Source: Rhinopomastus cyanomelas (Eukaryota > Chordata > Aves > Bucerotiformes > Rhinopomastidae). From it: 64,000 nt of DNA. This document shows, piece by piece, positions 1 to 12,100 of this stretch. The position numbers and the translations under genes were made by a program. Each line of letters begins with the position of its first letter. Within the stretch, counting starts at the first letter, position 1. The DNA lies in assembly GCA_013400115.1 (NCBI GenBank), contig VXBP01000285.1:898202-962201 (forward strand), read 5' to 3'. The notes beneath the pieces are model-generated. The model was not told the DNA's origin and ran no database searches. It was given only the letters and a program-made list of their open reading frames with translations.

Positions 1-2054
1 CTTTAACTCTCAGCAACTGTTTGAGTGTGTCCATGCAAACCCAAATTTGCTCCCTGGCCAGCGGTAATATCTGAAGCATGGGAAGCCATTGGGTAACGTA
101 TTCTCTGACTGAGCGCACAACTTGCAGAGATGTTTTAAAAGCTCCAAATTAAAGAGGGTAAAACACTGCTGCAAACAAACCTCAATCCCTTGTTTCTTCT
201 GCTAGTGATGTGGAGACCTGGAGCTTTGTGGTTTGCTTCATGGATCTCAAGAACTGGAGTTCTGTGTTTAACCTTCTTCCAGGTAACAAAATCTTTCCCT
301 TGAAGAAGGCTGATTTTTTTGTAAGGGGAAGATTTAAACTTTTATAGAAGGTAGTCATCAGCCCTTTTCATTTTGGGTGGTGGCCATTTTAGAGGACCTG
401 AATTTGGGAAGGATTTAATGTTCATAACCGTTCCAGTTAATGCAGAGAAAACTGTCTGCCTCAATCCTTTATTCTGTGTATGGGCATTGAAATGGAAGCT
501 TGTGGGTCTTCAGCAGCACGGGTGGGTATTTGGCTGCATTGATAGATTGCTGTCTCAAAACAAATGTAATTTGCTGCAGTTTAACTATGCCAGGGTAGCT
601 CTGCTCAGGTAGTTTGAAGAATGATAAAATAGTCTAGATGTTGCCATTCGTTCATGAAGAGTACTCAGGGTGCACGTAATCACAGCAACTGGCTGTCTGG
701 TTTTGACCTGTTCTAATAATCAGCTGAAGTGCAACGAAAAAGATTTATATGTTCTGTACCAGGGTACCCATGTGACAAGGTAAATTGGCTCAGTTTTGAA
801 AGGACACATCTGGAAGAGCTGAAGCTTCTGTCTTTTTCTCTGTTCCTCATTTGGGTTTCAGCTGCTCATGAACTGTTATAGATACCGTTTTATCTGAAGT
901 GCTTCTTACACCTAAGGACCTCTGTTGCAGCTAGGGACCGAAAGGAAGTCTGTGCACAGGATCAAACATGTTATGTGATTTGTGGGGTATTTTCTTGCTG
1001 TTTACAGTGAAACAGCCTTCTACAAAATCATCTTTACGAAGAAGTCCTGTTATTTAAAGATGTAAGATCTCTCGGTTATATTGAGTTGTTGGGTACAAGG
1101 TTCTAATACAGAGCAGAGCTTTCCGGTTTGTGTCAAAGACAGCCTGAAACCTCTGTGGTTCAGACACATGCAGAAGGAAATCCAAATTAATGATTTACAA
1201 ATTTCATTCTAATAGATTTCTCTGAGAATTAAATCTAGATCTTGCTCATTCTACTTTCGAGCGTTGCCGTAGTTCTGTACCAAGTCTGAAGTTTAGGTAG
1301 CAGAGTTATGAGAGTGTTACAACACACCTGAGGCGAGTCAGCCAGGGATGGTGTTGAGTGTGTTCAATCACACTGATCAACAGTTCTAGCTGCTTTTTGC
1401 CCACATAGTCTGAAACTGAGGTGAAGATCAACAAGGCTTGCAAAAATAAGCTTGCTTGAGCAGAGAGTAGAAAATATACCTGACAAACAAGTTTTGGGTT
1501 CACATATTTGCAATACCCGAAACCCAACTCTGGGAACGGTACAACACCACTATCTGAAAACGGGAGAATGCTGGGGACAGCAAGCTGCTTGCCTGATGAA
1601 AACAGCCACAACTTACACCTGTGCTCACAGTTAACTAAATTAATTAAAAATGAGCTACAGAGCAAAAGTTTGATCGTAGACACTTCTGAGTAGTGAACCC
1701 GGTTCTGTAAACAGGCCTCTGAGAACTGTATTTCTCTGGTCTTGTCCTTTCCCTTTTCACAACAGAAGAAATGCTTTCCCCTCGACTTAGCTGTCACGTA
1801 CGACCTGTTGAATTTATTGAGCTCTCTGCAAGGCTGTCCATTGGTCCTGATACTTTTGTCTCAGTTCAAAGGTGCGCAGACGGGAAAGCTTGATCCTGTG
1901 GTCTCTAGGCAGAGGTCTGATTTTCATCCCTGCAGGAGCCAGCAGCTACATGGCTCTTCCTTTCCAACTCCCAACTCTAGGTTCAGAAGTTATACTGGTA
2001 AACTGTAAAAAAGCCAGCATGTCTGTCCTCTCCGATTTACATGTGTGTTTTCAG
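1..2054. other. 5' flank and likely intron 1 of TMEM207
   Basis: No exon can be called with confidence here. The first coding exon of TMEM207 (signal peptide) should lie in or upstream of this stretch, because exon 2 starts at 2055 in the middle of the open frame. Two weak candidates are discussed in the findings: 968-1006 and 240-282. No repeat was recognised. Confidence 0.5.
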
Positions 2055-2092
2055 TCAGCAGATTCTGAACTGGACTGTGAGCCTGGCGAGAG
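2055..2092 (+). CDS. TMEM207: TMEM207 exon 2
   Basis: Acceptor ttttcag, donor AGAG/gtgagt. It encodes SADSELDCEPGE plus the first two bases of the next Arg codon. A second possible acceptor four bases downstream (tcagtcag) would change the incoming phase, so the exact 5' edge is tied to the unidentified exon 1. Confidence 0.75.
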
Positions 2093-4136
2093 GTGAGTGC
2101 GGCAATCTATATCCCACCGGTGGCTGCTCCCATCCCAGGCTCTGTCAGAGCTGCTGTGCTGCTGCCCAACACACTGGCATGGCAGAGGAGAAAGGGCTTG
2201 CAGGAAAGGGACATTTTTCTTCCTGAAGAGGAAGGGGAGGCTGGCAGACCTTTGGGTTTTCAGCAAAAACACTGGTGGTGGGTGCCAGGGTTGAAAGACA
2301 ACACTTGCATGCGGCTTCGTACATCATCTGCATCTGCTCCCATCTACAGAGTGAAAATTATAATAGGGTTTCCTCAACAGAGGGAAACTCAATCAGACTT
2401 CCCAGTGATGCTTTATTTGTGTCAGTAGGCATGTGCTGGAGTCAGTATCATCCCCACCTGTTGCACTGAAAGATCCTTGTATTCCTCTCTTGTTAGGTGC
2501 CTGGGGAAGAGCACTGAAAACTTCAGCAGCTGGTATGTGTGGTAAGTCTCAGGTTTTTTTAGAGGGAAGAACTGGCAAATAATATGCTTTAATGGATATA
2601 TAGAGAGAAAGGCATTTAGAGAGACTGATAGCTAAAGAGTGTTGCTTCTGGGCTGTCTCTGTGTTCTGTCTTTACTGACTAATGGGAACCATTTATCCAT
2701 ATCCTACTCACTGTTCACTGACAACTGAGCTGGGCAAAACTGATGAGTGATTTCAGGAAGAAATGTTTGAATTTCCAGCCAGCACTCGGCACTGAGCACT
2801 CAGCACTCGTTGGCTTCTGGGGACTTTGATCACATCCAGTACACTGACAGGGAAAGCACAACATTTAACAGCTATTTGCAGAAGATGTTAATGAATATGT
2901 TAATTCAAAGACAACCAGCCATCTGTCAATGCTGCCCACAGATGGTGATGGTACTGTTCCTCTCCTTCTGCCTCAGGTTCCTGGTGTTGTTTTTCCTGGC
3001 CTTGCTATTGTCCTGTGGGATCTGCTGCTGCCTGCAGTGCTGCCTGCAACAACGGAGCTGCCTCCCCCGCCAACGCACTGTGGCCGTCTTTGCGCTCAGC
3101 AGCTCTGATGCCTTTTGTGGTTAGTTGTCTCCCTGCCTGCTGCAGCCCCCACTGGCCCCGCTAGGCTTCCGTTGACCCATCCATAGCTGCATAAGAGGCA
3201 GCAAGGTTTGAGTGGAAGCTGGGCTCCAGCTGGGTGCTGTGTTTCTGGTGAGCAGTGGGGTGCCCAGCTTGGGCATCCTAGGGACATGTTCAGACCAATG
3301 TACTGGAGAGCTTAAGCAAGCCACATCCACTTTTTCCCAGCCATAGATTCAGTTGGACTCAGTGCTGAACCTGCATGTCTATGTGACCCAAAGGTGTCCA
3401 GTTGGGGTTTGACCACACTGACACATCTTGGTGCCAGGGCACTCAGCATCCCAGCACAAGAACTGCCTATAGTTAAGCAGCATTTTTCCAACAGATGACC
3501 TGCTTTTCTCACTCAGGCAAGACCCACACCACTGCCTACTTGAGCCACTCCAGTAGGCAGCTCAGCTGGCTGATACATTCCCTGGGGTCTATCTAAAAGT
3601 TGTCCTGGTGGGTGCTGTTCACAATGGCCACCCTCAGCATTTCTCCAGGAGCACCCAGAGTTTTGAGAATTCACCTATAATGACTAGGCTTAGCATCTAG
3701 CTCCAACCTGGAGTATTGTCATCAGCTGTTTCTGTAATTAGACCAAGACCTTCCTATAGAAGGTGTCACCTGCTTTCTGAGTGGCCATGAACGCTGTGTC
3801 CACAGACAGGACCCACCTCAAACCCACCCATATTCCTCTGTTCTCACATCTTGTACCTGGAGTTTTTGGTGAGAGGCTTTGTGATGTTGTGCTTTAAAAA
3901 TTACATTTTTTTGTTTCCAAGTGGTTTGGCAGCTCCTTCCAGCTCACACCTGTCTGCTGTACAGTTACAGCTTTGCTTTTTTTCTAGCCCGTGAAGCACC
4001 TCAGTGCCCCTTCTCTGGATCTCTGAGCCCCTGCATGACTAAGGAGATGTGCTCTGCTCCTGCTCTACGCTTCAGCACTGGAGGAACGGAGTTGCCTCCA
4101 TCCTATGAGGATATTATGAAGGAAAACAGGCTCTAG
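2055..4136 (+). CDS. TMEM207: TMEM207, transmembrane protein 207 (exons 2-5, 5' partial)
   Basis: Joining 2055-2092, 2497-2541, 2977-3119 and 3988-4136 gives one continuous frame of 124 residues plus a TAG stop. Introns are flanked by AG and GT, and phases close at every junction. Order: a short acidic, Cys-containing extracellular segment (DSELDCEPGERC, then SSWYVW); one hydrophobic segment starting FLVLFFLALLLS; a cytoplasmic Cys cluster (CGICCCLQCC); the family-typical RQRTVAVFAL; and a tail with the PPxY motif LPPSYEDI. The human protein is about 146 residues with the same order and a similar PPPYEEI end, so only the signal-peptide exon is missing. Known of the family: a small single-pass protein whose PPxY motif can bind WW domains (reported partner WWOX). 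Cellular role is poorly defined. It lies tail to tail with CLDN16, as expected from vertebrate synteny. Confidence 0.88.
2497..2541 (+). CDS. TMEM207: TMEM207 exon 3
   Basis: 45-bp exon, acceptor tgttag and donor gtaagt. It encodes RCLGKSTENFSSWYV and the start of a Trp codon. The W-Y-V-W at the membrane border matches W-Y-I-W in the human protein. Confidence 0.82.
2977..3119 (+). CDS. TMEM207: TMEM207 exon 4 (transmembrane exon)
   Basis: Acceptor tgcctcag, donor gttagt (non-consensus A at +3, but GT present). It encodes the single membrane span, the Cys-rich juxtamembrane stretch and RQRTVAVFALSSSDAFC. The frame is kept into exon 5 with one leftover base. Confidence 0.88.
3988..4136 (+). 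CDS. TMEM207: TMEM207 exon 5 (C-terminal, PPxY)
   Basis: Acceptor tttttttctag. It encodes the cytoplasmic tail ending LPPSYEDIMKENRL followed by TAG. The PPSY core is the conserved WW-domain ligand of the family. Confidence 0.88.
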
Positions 4137-4299
4137 ACACTTTGTGTTGGCTTTCTGTGATTCCTCTTGTTTCATCAGAGATCTTCCATTAAGCTACAGC
4201 AGAGTGAGATCAAATCAGCCCTTTCCACAGACTGGCCAAGAGACTGAAAAAACAGGATATATGTCATCAAAACCAAAAAGAGGAGAAAGAATGCAACAG

Positions 4300-4305
4300 A
4301 ATAAA
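4300..4305 (+). terminator. TMEM207: TMEM207 polyadenylation signal AATAAA
   Basis: Canonical AATAAA 164 bases after the stop codon, followed about 15 bases on by a GT-rich stretch (tatgtgtgtaatctgt). The expected cleavage site is near 4,320. Position and sequence fit a short 3' UTR. Confidence 0.65.
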
Positions 4306-4319
4306 TGACAAAAATTATG

Positions 4320-6165
4320 TGTGTAATCTGTCAAAGGAGTTCAGCTTGATGTTTTGAAAGGGCTCTCGATTTTGAGAAGCACCCTCAAAGGTCTGTCTGT
4401 GTTTCGGGCTTCTGGCTCAGCCTCCAGATTTATTTCTCTAAGGCTGCTCAAGCTGGTGCAGTCCCATGTGTTTTAGGACTGAGTGTTGATAAATGACTTG
4501 ATAGCTACTTCTCAGACTTGGGCTGCCTCCTTCACTTGGCATGGTGCCAGCAAACACCCTCTGGCAAAGTCATGTTGTTGTAATACCTTGTAATGCAATC
4601 GTGCCACTCTGCGATGAAGAATTGTTTGCCATATTTAAAATATTTAGCACAGCGTATCAGGTTTGTCTGGTGCAAAAGAAAGCAAATTTATGGCCAGGGA
4701 GTGAAAGTAAAAGAGGGGGTTTGGGAGGGCAGCAGCCGTGGCAGGACCTGGTTACGGTTTGCTCATTTGAGTTGTGCTTTGTTTCATGGTGATTGTCTCC
4801 AACTACTCTTGCCCTGTCACTGCAGGTCTGTGGGATATGGATGTCCCAGGACCCACAGATGTGAAATATGTGGTGGGAAATATTTTGTGTTTAGCTACAG
4901 AATTTTATTAGGATGCCGTTAAGTTGGAGGCGACCAGTGCAGACAGAATGGGAAGAGACTTCAAGGCTACCTTACACCTGAGCAGAATGAGCTTTGTCTA
5001 AGCCATTCTAAGTGGAATAAACCTGCCTGGTTCTCTGATTACTGAGGAAAGATGCTGAATTTTCCCCTTACCTGGATTCCAGGTTAAAGCAAAGATTTCC
5101 TTTGTCATGGGCAGGTCACCGAAGGCTGGACTCACCCTGCCTGACCTTTCTACTGCTGATCTGTTACTGGCCAGGGCTTGGGGCTGCAATCAGTCCCCTG
5201 TGGCACAGAAGGTAAATTTCACACACAGTTCCACACATTGTGTGCTCAGGGATCCTTAAACTCTCAGTCCAGTTGGGCAGCTGGGTCCAGCCTGGATGCC
5301 CCAAAAGACGGACAGAAGCCCACAGTTTGCTTCCTGAAGCAGTTCTGCACCTGTAGAGTGGGGTTGGTACCAATTTGTCTGCTCAGGGAGGTAAATCCCA
5401 TAAAGGTTATGAAGTGCTCACGTATTCTCATAATGAGGCTGTATAAGCACCTTCACTAGATAAAGAACTGTAGCATATTTCAAGTGACACGTTCTCTGCT
5501 GGCACCACCACAAATTATCTCCATAAAATCTTATTTTAGAAGCAGCTTTAATGTTTGACTGTTGTGTGAAAGGAAATAAATGTTGTCGTAGCAAAATGAA
5601 TGTTTGTGCCAGCAGGCTAAAATATTACAGGGTTTATTAACAAGGAAAATTAGCAAGTATAGTCTCAGCCAGAGGAGAAGCTGAGTGATTCCTGAGTGTT
5701 CTTTTGCTGGCTGAACTTACTAAGAATTGCAGGGCAATCAGCAACTCTTAGGATCAGACCTTTTATATACATAACTGCTTCCACTCTTCAACCTCTTCAA
5801 TTTATGCCCTGAAGCATGAGATTTGATTATATTTGTCACTTCAGCTTGTGTAGACTGCTGGTGGGCATTAAATCAGCCACCACTTCCTTCCCACCTACAC
5901 TCTGCACTTGTTTCATGGAAAGGGACTCCACAGGTTGTCTGCATTACATGCTGCATAAAACATTACCATCTCCCACCTTATTAACTGCTTGGCTCCAAGC
6001 AAATTGCTGTCTTTAATTTCATTGACTCTCACCTTCTAATCAGGTGGCTGGAGAGGCTAGCAAGCAAGGACTGCTCCTGTTTCAACACCTGCATCACTCT
6101 GCATCCCTCTTTCACAAGGTCTGGGGTGCAGCACTCTGTGCCAAGGTGGTGAATCCTTCCTAAGC
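4320..6165. other. Intergenic, no gene seen
   Basis: Open frames here are short and have no recognisable domain or splice context. No repeat was recognised until the CR1 fragment that follows. Confidence 0.5.
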
Positions 6166-6704
6166 TCCCCCTCTACTTTGCCCTGGTTAGACCATCTGGA
6201 GTATTGTGTCCAGTTCTGGGCTCCTCAGTTCAAGAAGGACATGAAACTGCTGGAGAGAGTCCAGCATAGGGCAATGAGGATGATGGAGGTGGAGCACCTT
6301 TATGAGGAGAAGCTGAGGGAGCTGGGTTTCTAGCTTGGAAAAGGGGAGACTTCAGGGTGACCTCATTAATGTCTATAAATATTTGAAGGGTGGGTGTCAG
6401 GAGGATGGAGTCAGGCTCTTCTCAGTGTCATCTAGCAATAGGACAAGGGGCAATGGTTGTAAGCTGGAACGTATGAGGTTCCACATAAATATGAGAGGGT
6501 ACTTCTTCACTGTGAGGGTGGCTGAGCACTGGAACAGGTTGCCCAGGGTGGTTGTGGTGTCTCCTTCACTGGAGACATTTAAGACCCACCTGGATGTGTT
6601 CCTGTGTGGCTTGGTCTAGACTCTAGGTGATCCTGCTGTGTCAGGCAGACTGGACTAGATAGATGATCTTTCGAGGTCCCTTCCAATCCCTTGTGATTCT
6701 ATGA
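6166..6704 (+). mobile_element. CR1 LINE fragment, 3' end, sense
   Basis: 5'-truncated CR1 retrotransposon copy. It starts in the C-terminal reverse-transcriptase region ([19 protein letters not shown] bases), carries a decayed reading frame containing [16 protein letters not shown] and [10 protein letters not shown], and ends with the CR1 3' UTR (gatcctgctgtgtcaggcag, then ggtcccttccaatccc) and ATTCTATG. The RT frame is interrupted by a stop, so the copy is dead. It has the same subfamily signature as the copies at 28.5 kb and 48.5 kb. Confidence 0.93.
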
Positions 6705-8676
6705 GCGGTGGGAAATCAAGGCTCTGGCAGTGTGCCCAGGAGTCTGCTGCTCCTGCAGAAATGTTGGTGGGAATAAGCCTGTATTTCTATGCTACTAGTG
6801 TGAGATCAAGTCTTTTCAGCTTCATGTTTGTGGCACTTTAATTATTCAAAAAGGAATCTGATTATCCACAAAAGGAATAAAATTATTCCATCCTGACTGC
6901 ATTGAGTGCCTTGTAGAGAAGTCAGCTACTGGCTGCTACAGAATTAAGCTCCAGCTGGAGTCACCAGCATGGGAGAACCTGTGTGTGGTTATATTTGTGT
7001 GACATGACAGGACCAACGGGCACTTCCAGAAGACCAGAACCCATCTGCAGAATTTATGACAAATTGCCTGTGGTCAGGGTTAAACTGACCTTGCTGCTGG
7101 CTTGTGGTGGGAAAGGATTCCCTGAGAGAGGGGGCTCAGTAGGCACTGCCTTGATCCTTGGCTTCCTGACCACTAATATGGAGAGCGGGATGGTTTATTT
7201 TCTTCTGCAAATATATTTAGGATGGCCTCACTAACCTACTGTTGCCTACAGAAGTGCTTCTCTCAGACTACCCTCTTATTCCCAGGTGCTCCAGCAAGAT
7301 TTCTCCAGTGTTTCTGTTCTTACAAAAGCAGAAGTGTTGCCTGTTTTTGTGTTTCTTTAAGCAGACAGCCGTGAATGAGGGCAGCTAATGCAGTTTGGCT
7401 AACTTTTCCAGAGTTGTAAGGAAAGGTGAGCCATTTTTTTATAATTCATCACCTTGGGAACTGAGTCTACTTTGGAAAAGCACTTGTTCTGCTGTGACCC
7501 TCTGGCTGCCACTCATCTTCTGACTTATACTTGCTGCTAGCTGTGAGAAGAAATGGCAAACTGCTCTAGAAAAACCCAGCAAACACTAGAAGGCAGACGT
7601 ACTTGTGGGAGAACTTGTCACTAAGCCTCAAAAGGCGAAAATGGGAGCAGTGCAGAGGAGCTAATTGCTTGGTGACCATCTGGAAGACAAGGGAACACGG
7701 AGAGACACGTCACTGGACTTTCAACGCTGCACATCAGTTGCTGAATAAAAAATCATAAACTGGTTCTCAGGCAAACCAGAACAAAACCAAAGGCAGCTGA
7801 CTCAGGAGTGGGATGACAGGAGGGTTGCGCATGAAAGATGTGAAAATAATAGAATTTCTCATTAATCTATTTTCCATTGTCATTTGAAGAGACTGAATTA
7901 TGAGCTAAAGGCTTTTGTGCAGGGAGGCAGAGGATGGGACAGATGCTCTCTCTCTTCGGGTCACTAGATGGCACAAGTCTGGCTCTTTCCATTCTCACTC
8001 AAAGGCATCTCACACCAGGGGCAGAAGAGCTACTGGGAGAAAACGGTCCTCTCTTTCCTGTAGTGCTCGAACAGAGTGTTTCGATCATTAATCGCTTGCC
8101 CGCAGTACAGAGGAGTGAACAGTGGGAGTCTAACCCCAGCTGAGAAGGGAAAACCGCATTTTTTTGGGTGGAATGTTACTTTTCTCTATTGGAAAGTCTA
8201 TAAAACAGCTAAAATTGAACGTGTCTAAACTGGAATAAAGCCTACAGCTGTCTAACAGCCACTGCTGTAGGTGTGCCGGGGGATTTGGGGCAGCCACTTT
8301 CCCAAGGTCTGCTTCTATTTGTGCTGCTGCCTTTTGTGTGTTCTTGCAGGAGAGCAGGGATCAGAGAAGGTCATCTGGCAACGCACCTTTCAGGGTAAAA
8401 GATGGACGTGGGCTTCAGAAACGGGATGCTCAAAGGCAACTGCATTTATTGTGTCTCACAAGTGTGACAATATGTAAGGAAAACAGAATCCTGAAGTTGC
8501 ATTCTTAGATACTGAAAAAGAAGTGTTCAGATCTACCAAATTGACACCAAAATCTCATTAGAATGTGTAAAAAGAAGGGAAAGTAGTATTTTGGAAAATA
8601 TTGATGCAGCTGCAGTAGGAAACAGTCTAGTTCATGAAGTCAGAGTAACGGTGAGTCTTAACTAGAGAAGAGCCCT
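6705..8676. other. Intergenic, no gene seen
   Basis: Only short, unsupported open frames. No recognisable protein motif, RNA gene or repeat. Confidence 0.45.
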
Positions 8677-8679
8677 TAC

Positions 8680-9134
8680 GGGAGAGAGTACAGTACAGAG
8701 TCACAAAGATAATGAAGGGAGTAGAACATCTCCCTTATGAGGAAAGGCTGAGGGAACTGGGTCTCTAACTTAGTGAAAAGGAGACTGAGGGGTGCCCTCA
8801 TTAATATTTATAAATATATGAGGGGTGGGTGTCAGGAGGTTGAAGCCAGGCTCTTCTCAGTGTCATCTAATGATAGGAGAAGGGCAATGGGTGTAAGCTG
8901 GAACACAGGAGGTTCCACGTAAATGTGAAGAAGGAACTTCTTCGTGGTGAGAGTGACAGAGCACTGGAACAGGCTGCCCATGGGAGGTTGTGGAGTCTCC
9001 TTCTCTGGAGGCATTTAAAACCCCCCTGGATATGTTCTGTGTGACTGGATACTGCTGTTGCAGGGGAATTGGACTAAGTGATCTTTTGAGGTCCCTTCCA
9101 ATCCCTAATGTTCTGTGATTCAATGATTCTGTGA
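8680..9134 (+). mobile_element. CR1 LINE fragment, 3' end, sense
   Basis: 5'-truncated CR1 copy beginning at gagagagtacagtacagag. It carries the diagnostic blocks for GGCQE, the [15 protein letters not shown] equivalent and the 3' UTR (gatcttttgaggtcccttcc), and ends in degenerate ATTCTGTGATTC octamers. It has more substitutions and small indels than the 28.5-kb copy, so it is older or less constrained. Confidence 0.92.
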
Positions 9135-12100
9135 ACAAGGGTGATCAAGGTAGTAAGAGGACAGAATGTAGGCAGAATGCAGAAAAGGAGAGCCACTGCA
9201 GGTGTCGTTGTTTTATTCTCTCTCTCACTTGCATATACTGAAATGGGAAATCAATACCTATTTGTAAGGCATGAAATCAACTTAGCAAGGAGCTCACCTA
9301 CCAGACCCTGCTATTTTCCGTAACCTGCAACCAGACAAAGCACTGGCAGGCTGCAGGGAGCTGTGAGCTGTCAGCAAAGAGCACAACTGGAGTTTGAGAA
9401 GACACCAGTACAGCATGGAGGAGGCAGGGGAGTCCCAGCCCTCAACTGAGCCCCTGGTTCTGCCTAAATGCTGGGAAATCAAACAAGACTGAGATGCCCA
9501 AACATACAAAAGTACTCATTGGAATTTAGTCTGATGGCTAACAAGTCAAAGTCTGGAGAAGGCCAAAGGCTGTTGGCACTAAGGGATTAAATGTTGGACC
9601 TCAGCTGGAAATCACATCTGACTAAAAAGCCTTGGTAAGCCATCAGTGGCTGAGAAAAAGGCAGAGCCAGTCTACTCTCATAGTGAATAGGATGTAGGTA
9701 GGTATTAAGGAAATGCCTTAATGTCTGAGCTCACCTACAACGTATTAAGCCTTAGGGACTAGTTGTGATTTTGAAAGAAAAAATAAGTCCTGTTTACTTT
9801 CTGGGTGGTTTCTTGCTGATGAAGAAATGATCAAACTAAAATAGATCTGCATTGTGACATGGTAACGAGCTAATGAGAGTGAATGCTGCAGTCACAGAGC
9901 CCAGCAGCGAATTAACAATTAAATATTAAAAACTGATCCAAACAGGAGAAAGACTGTCAGTTGGATTTGACTAATGAAGCAATGCTGTACTGGATCGGCT
10001 GTTACAAAACATTAACCTGGCAAACCTAGGGGCTGCTGTGACCTTTTTGCTAGCCCTCTTGTTCAAGGAGATAGATCCTCAAAAGCTATCATAGAACATG
10101 TCTAGGACAGGAGTAGACTAAAGAATCAACCCTTATTCCATGCAGTTGCTAAAGAAGACAAAGGCTCACAGATGTTTATCCAATGATAAAGAATATTTGG
10201 ATGTACGTTTTTTGTATGCAAAATATGTTTGAGCACCCGGAGTTAAGGTAGTACTTGGAGTATGTGTGTAATTTGTGTGTAAACCTCCAGGAGGAGCTGC
10301 AGGGACCAATGAGACCAATCCTTTGTATTCACTCCTGATCAGACACAGGCATTCCATTCCAAACTTCCCACTGAGCCACTGCTTGGTGTTACAAGTCAAA
10401 AACCAGTCCTCACCACCTTAAAACAAGACGAAGACCATTAGAACAAGGCCCAGGAGTCTCTTCAACTATAACTTACCGGGAAAAAAGAACAGGAAAAATC
10501 AATGGTTTGAGATCTGCAATTACACCCACATTATCAGGCAATTCCAGACTATTTCTCCTCTGCTAAACAAGAAATAAAACTTCCCAGCAAGAGATAATCT
10601 TTATGCTTCAGAAAAAGCTATAGAAAACAGCAACAAGAGGCTGGCAGGTGTCTCTGAGGATTAGTGGGGAGGGCTGCATATTCTGGGAAGAATATTCTGA
10701 TTCAGGTTTCTGGTCCAAACAATGATGTCTCAGTTCCACCTCCCAAGAAGCGTCTCTACACTGAGTGAGTCAGGCTGGGGCAGTCTGCGTCATTGGCATT
10801 GCAGCATCTCTCCTCCCTTGAAGAGGTTGAGGTATCATTTGCCTCTTTAGGGAGGAGCTGAGACTCAGGCTTTGGAGCAGGTGATGAGTGTAGCTCTGCC
10901 TCTGCAGTGGGCTCACCCTTCCTTGTCCTTCCCAGAATGTCCCTAAAGAAGCAGGAAAGCACGGGCACATCCCATGCACCAGACCCAAACACATCCCCAG
11001 AGCTTTCCTGCCCCAGAACAGCATACAGGGACCAGTTCTTCTGCCCCAACAGCTCCACAGAAAATACATGTTTCTGACATAACTCTGACAAAGGTTTTTT
11101 TAACACAACTCCGGATGCAGCTTCCTGCACTAACAGGCAGAAACTCCCTTCGCCTCCAGATCTCCTTGTGCGTTCTTGGTATAATCCATTAATTCATCAC
11201 ATTGCTCATAACTCTTGTACTCACTGTCTTTCAGAACTTTGTTAAAAGCACCCATCCCTCCCCCTACTGTGTTTACATCTGTTCTACATAGCTCATCTGT
11301 TGGCAACAAGTTGCTTTCAGTTTGACTAACAAGCGGCTGCCAAGCAGAGGGAGCAGCGTGAGCTCTGCAGGCATGAAATCTCTCTCACTTGGGCAGCAGC
11401 ACCGCCACGAGGGCTCTTGCCGAGATGGTTGCATTACAGTCTGAGCCTTGTGGAGATGGGCGAGTCTGTAACAAAGCTATATGGACCTGCTGCTGTCCCA
11501 TCTGTCCCAGGACCTGAATGTTATCTGATTAGGAACCATGTCAGGATTGGGTCCTGTTTTAATGCTGCTGGTTAGTTCTGTGCTGCAGCCCAAAATGCTG
11601 CTTCTAGGATAATGTGTGAGAAGATTCAGTCCCTCATCTTCCAACAGAGAGGCTCTATGAGACACAGCCCACCTCATCTGCTGCAATACCATCTCCCTCT
11701 GGCACTCATAAGGCTTCACTTCATATTGCCTGGTGAGTGGAAGGGGGTTTCTCCATCCAGCACTCCCACTAAGCGGTCAGTGGAGAAATCCTACCTCTGG
11801 TGGTGCCTCGGTACCCACAGCTGTTAACACCCTTCTGAGGCTCCACTGGTGTTTCTCCACTGCTCCTGAGCAGTGTCTGTGCTGGGATTCTTCTCAGCCG
11901 CTGCTGCCCATGACCATATGATGCTCACGGGCAGTTCCTACCATCACTAAGAAAGACTGTCCCAGTTTCTCTTTCCTTCAAAGGCATGGAAGAAGTTTTG
12001 CATCCATTCAGAGTGGACATGTCAAACCACACTGGAATTTTTCACTCACCCTAGTGAAGAATAGAGCCTGATGCTCCAGCCTCACCTATTGGATACCAGT

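Noticed and set aside
1306..1797. 163-codon minus-strand open frame opposite the TMEM207 5' region
   Set aside because: No domain, and biased composition with scattered Cys and Leu. It shares its interval with open frames on the other strand.
1..2054. IL1RAP exons expected beyond TMEM207
   Set aside because: No Ig-like or TIR coding segment was seen in these 2 kb.
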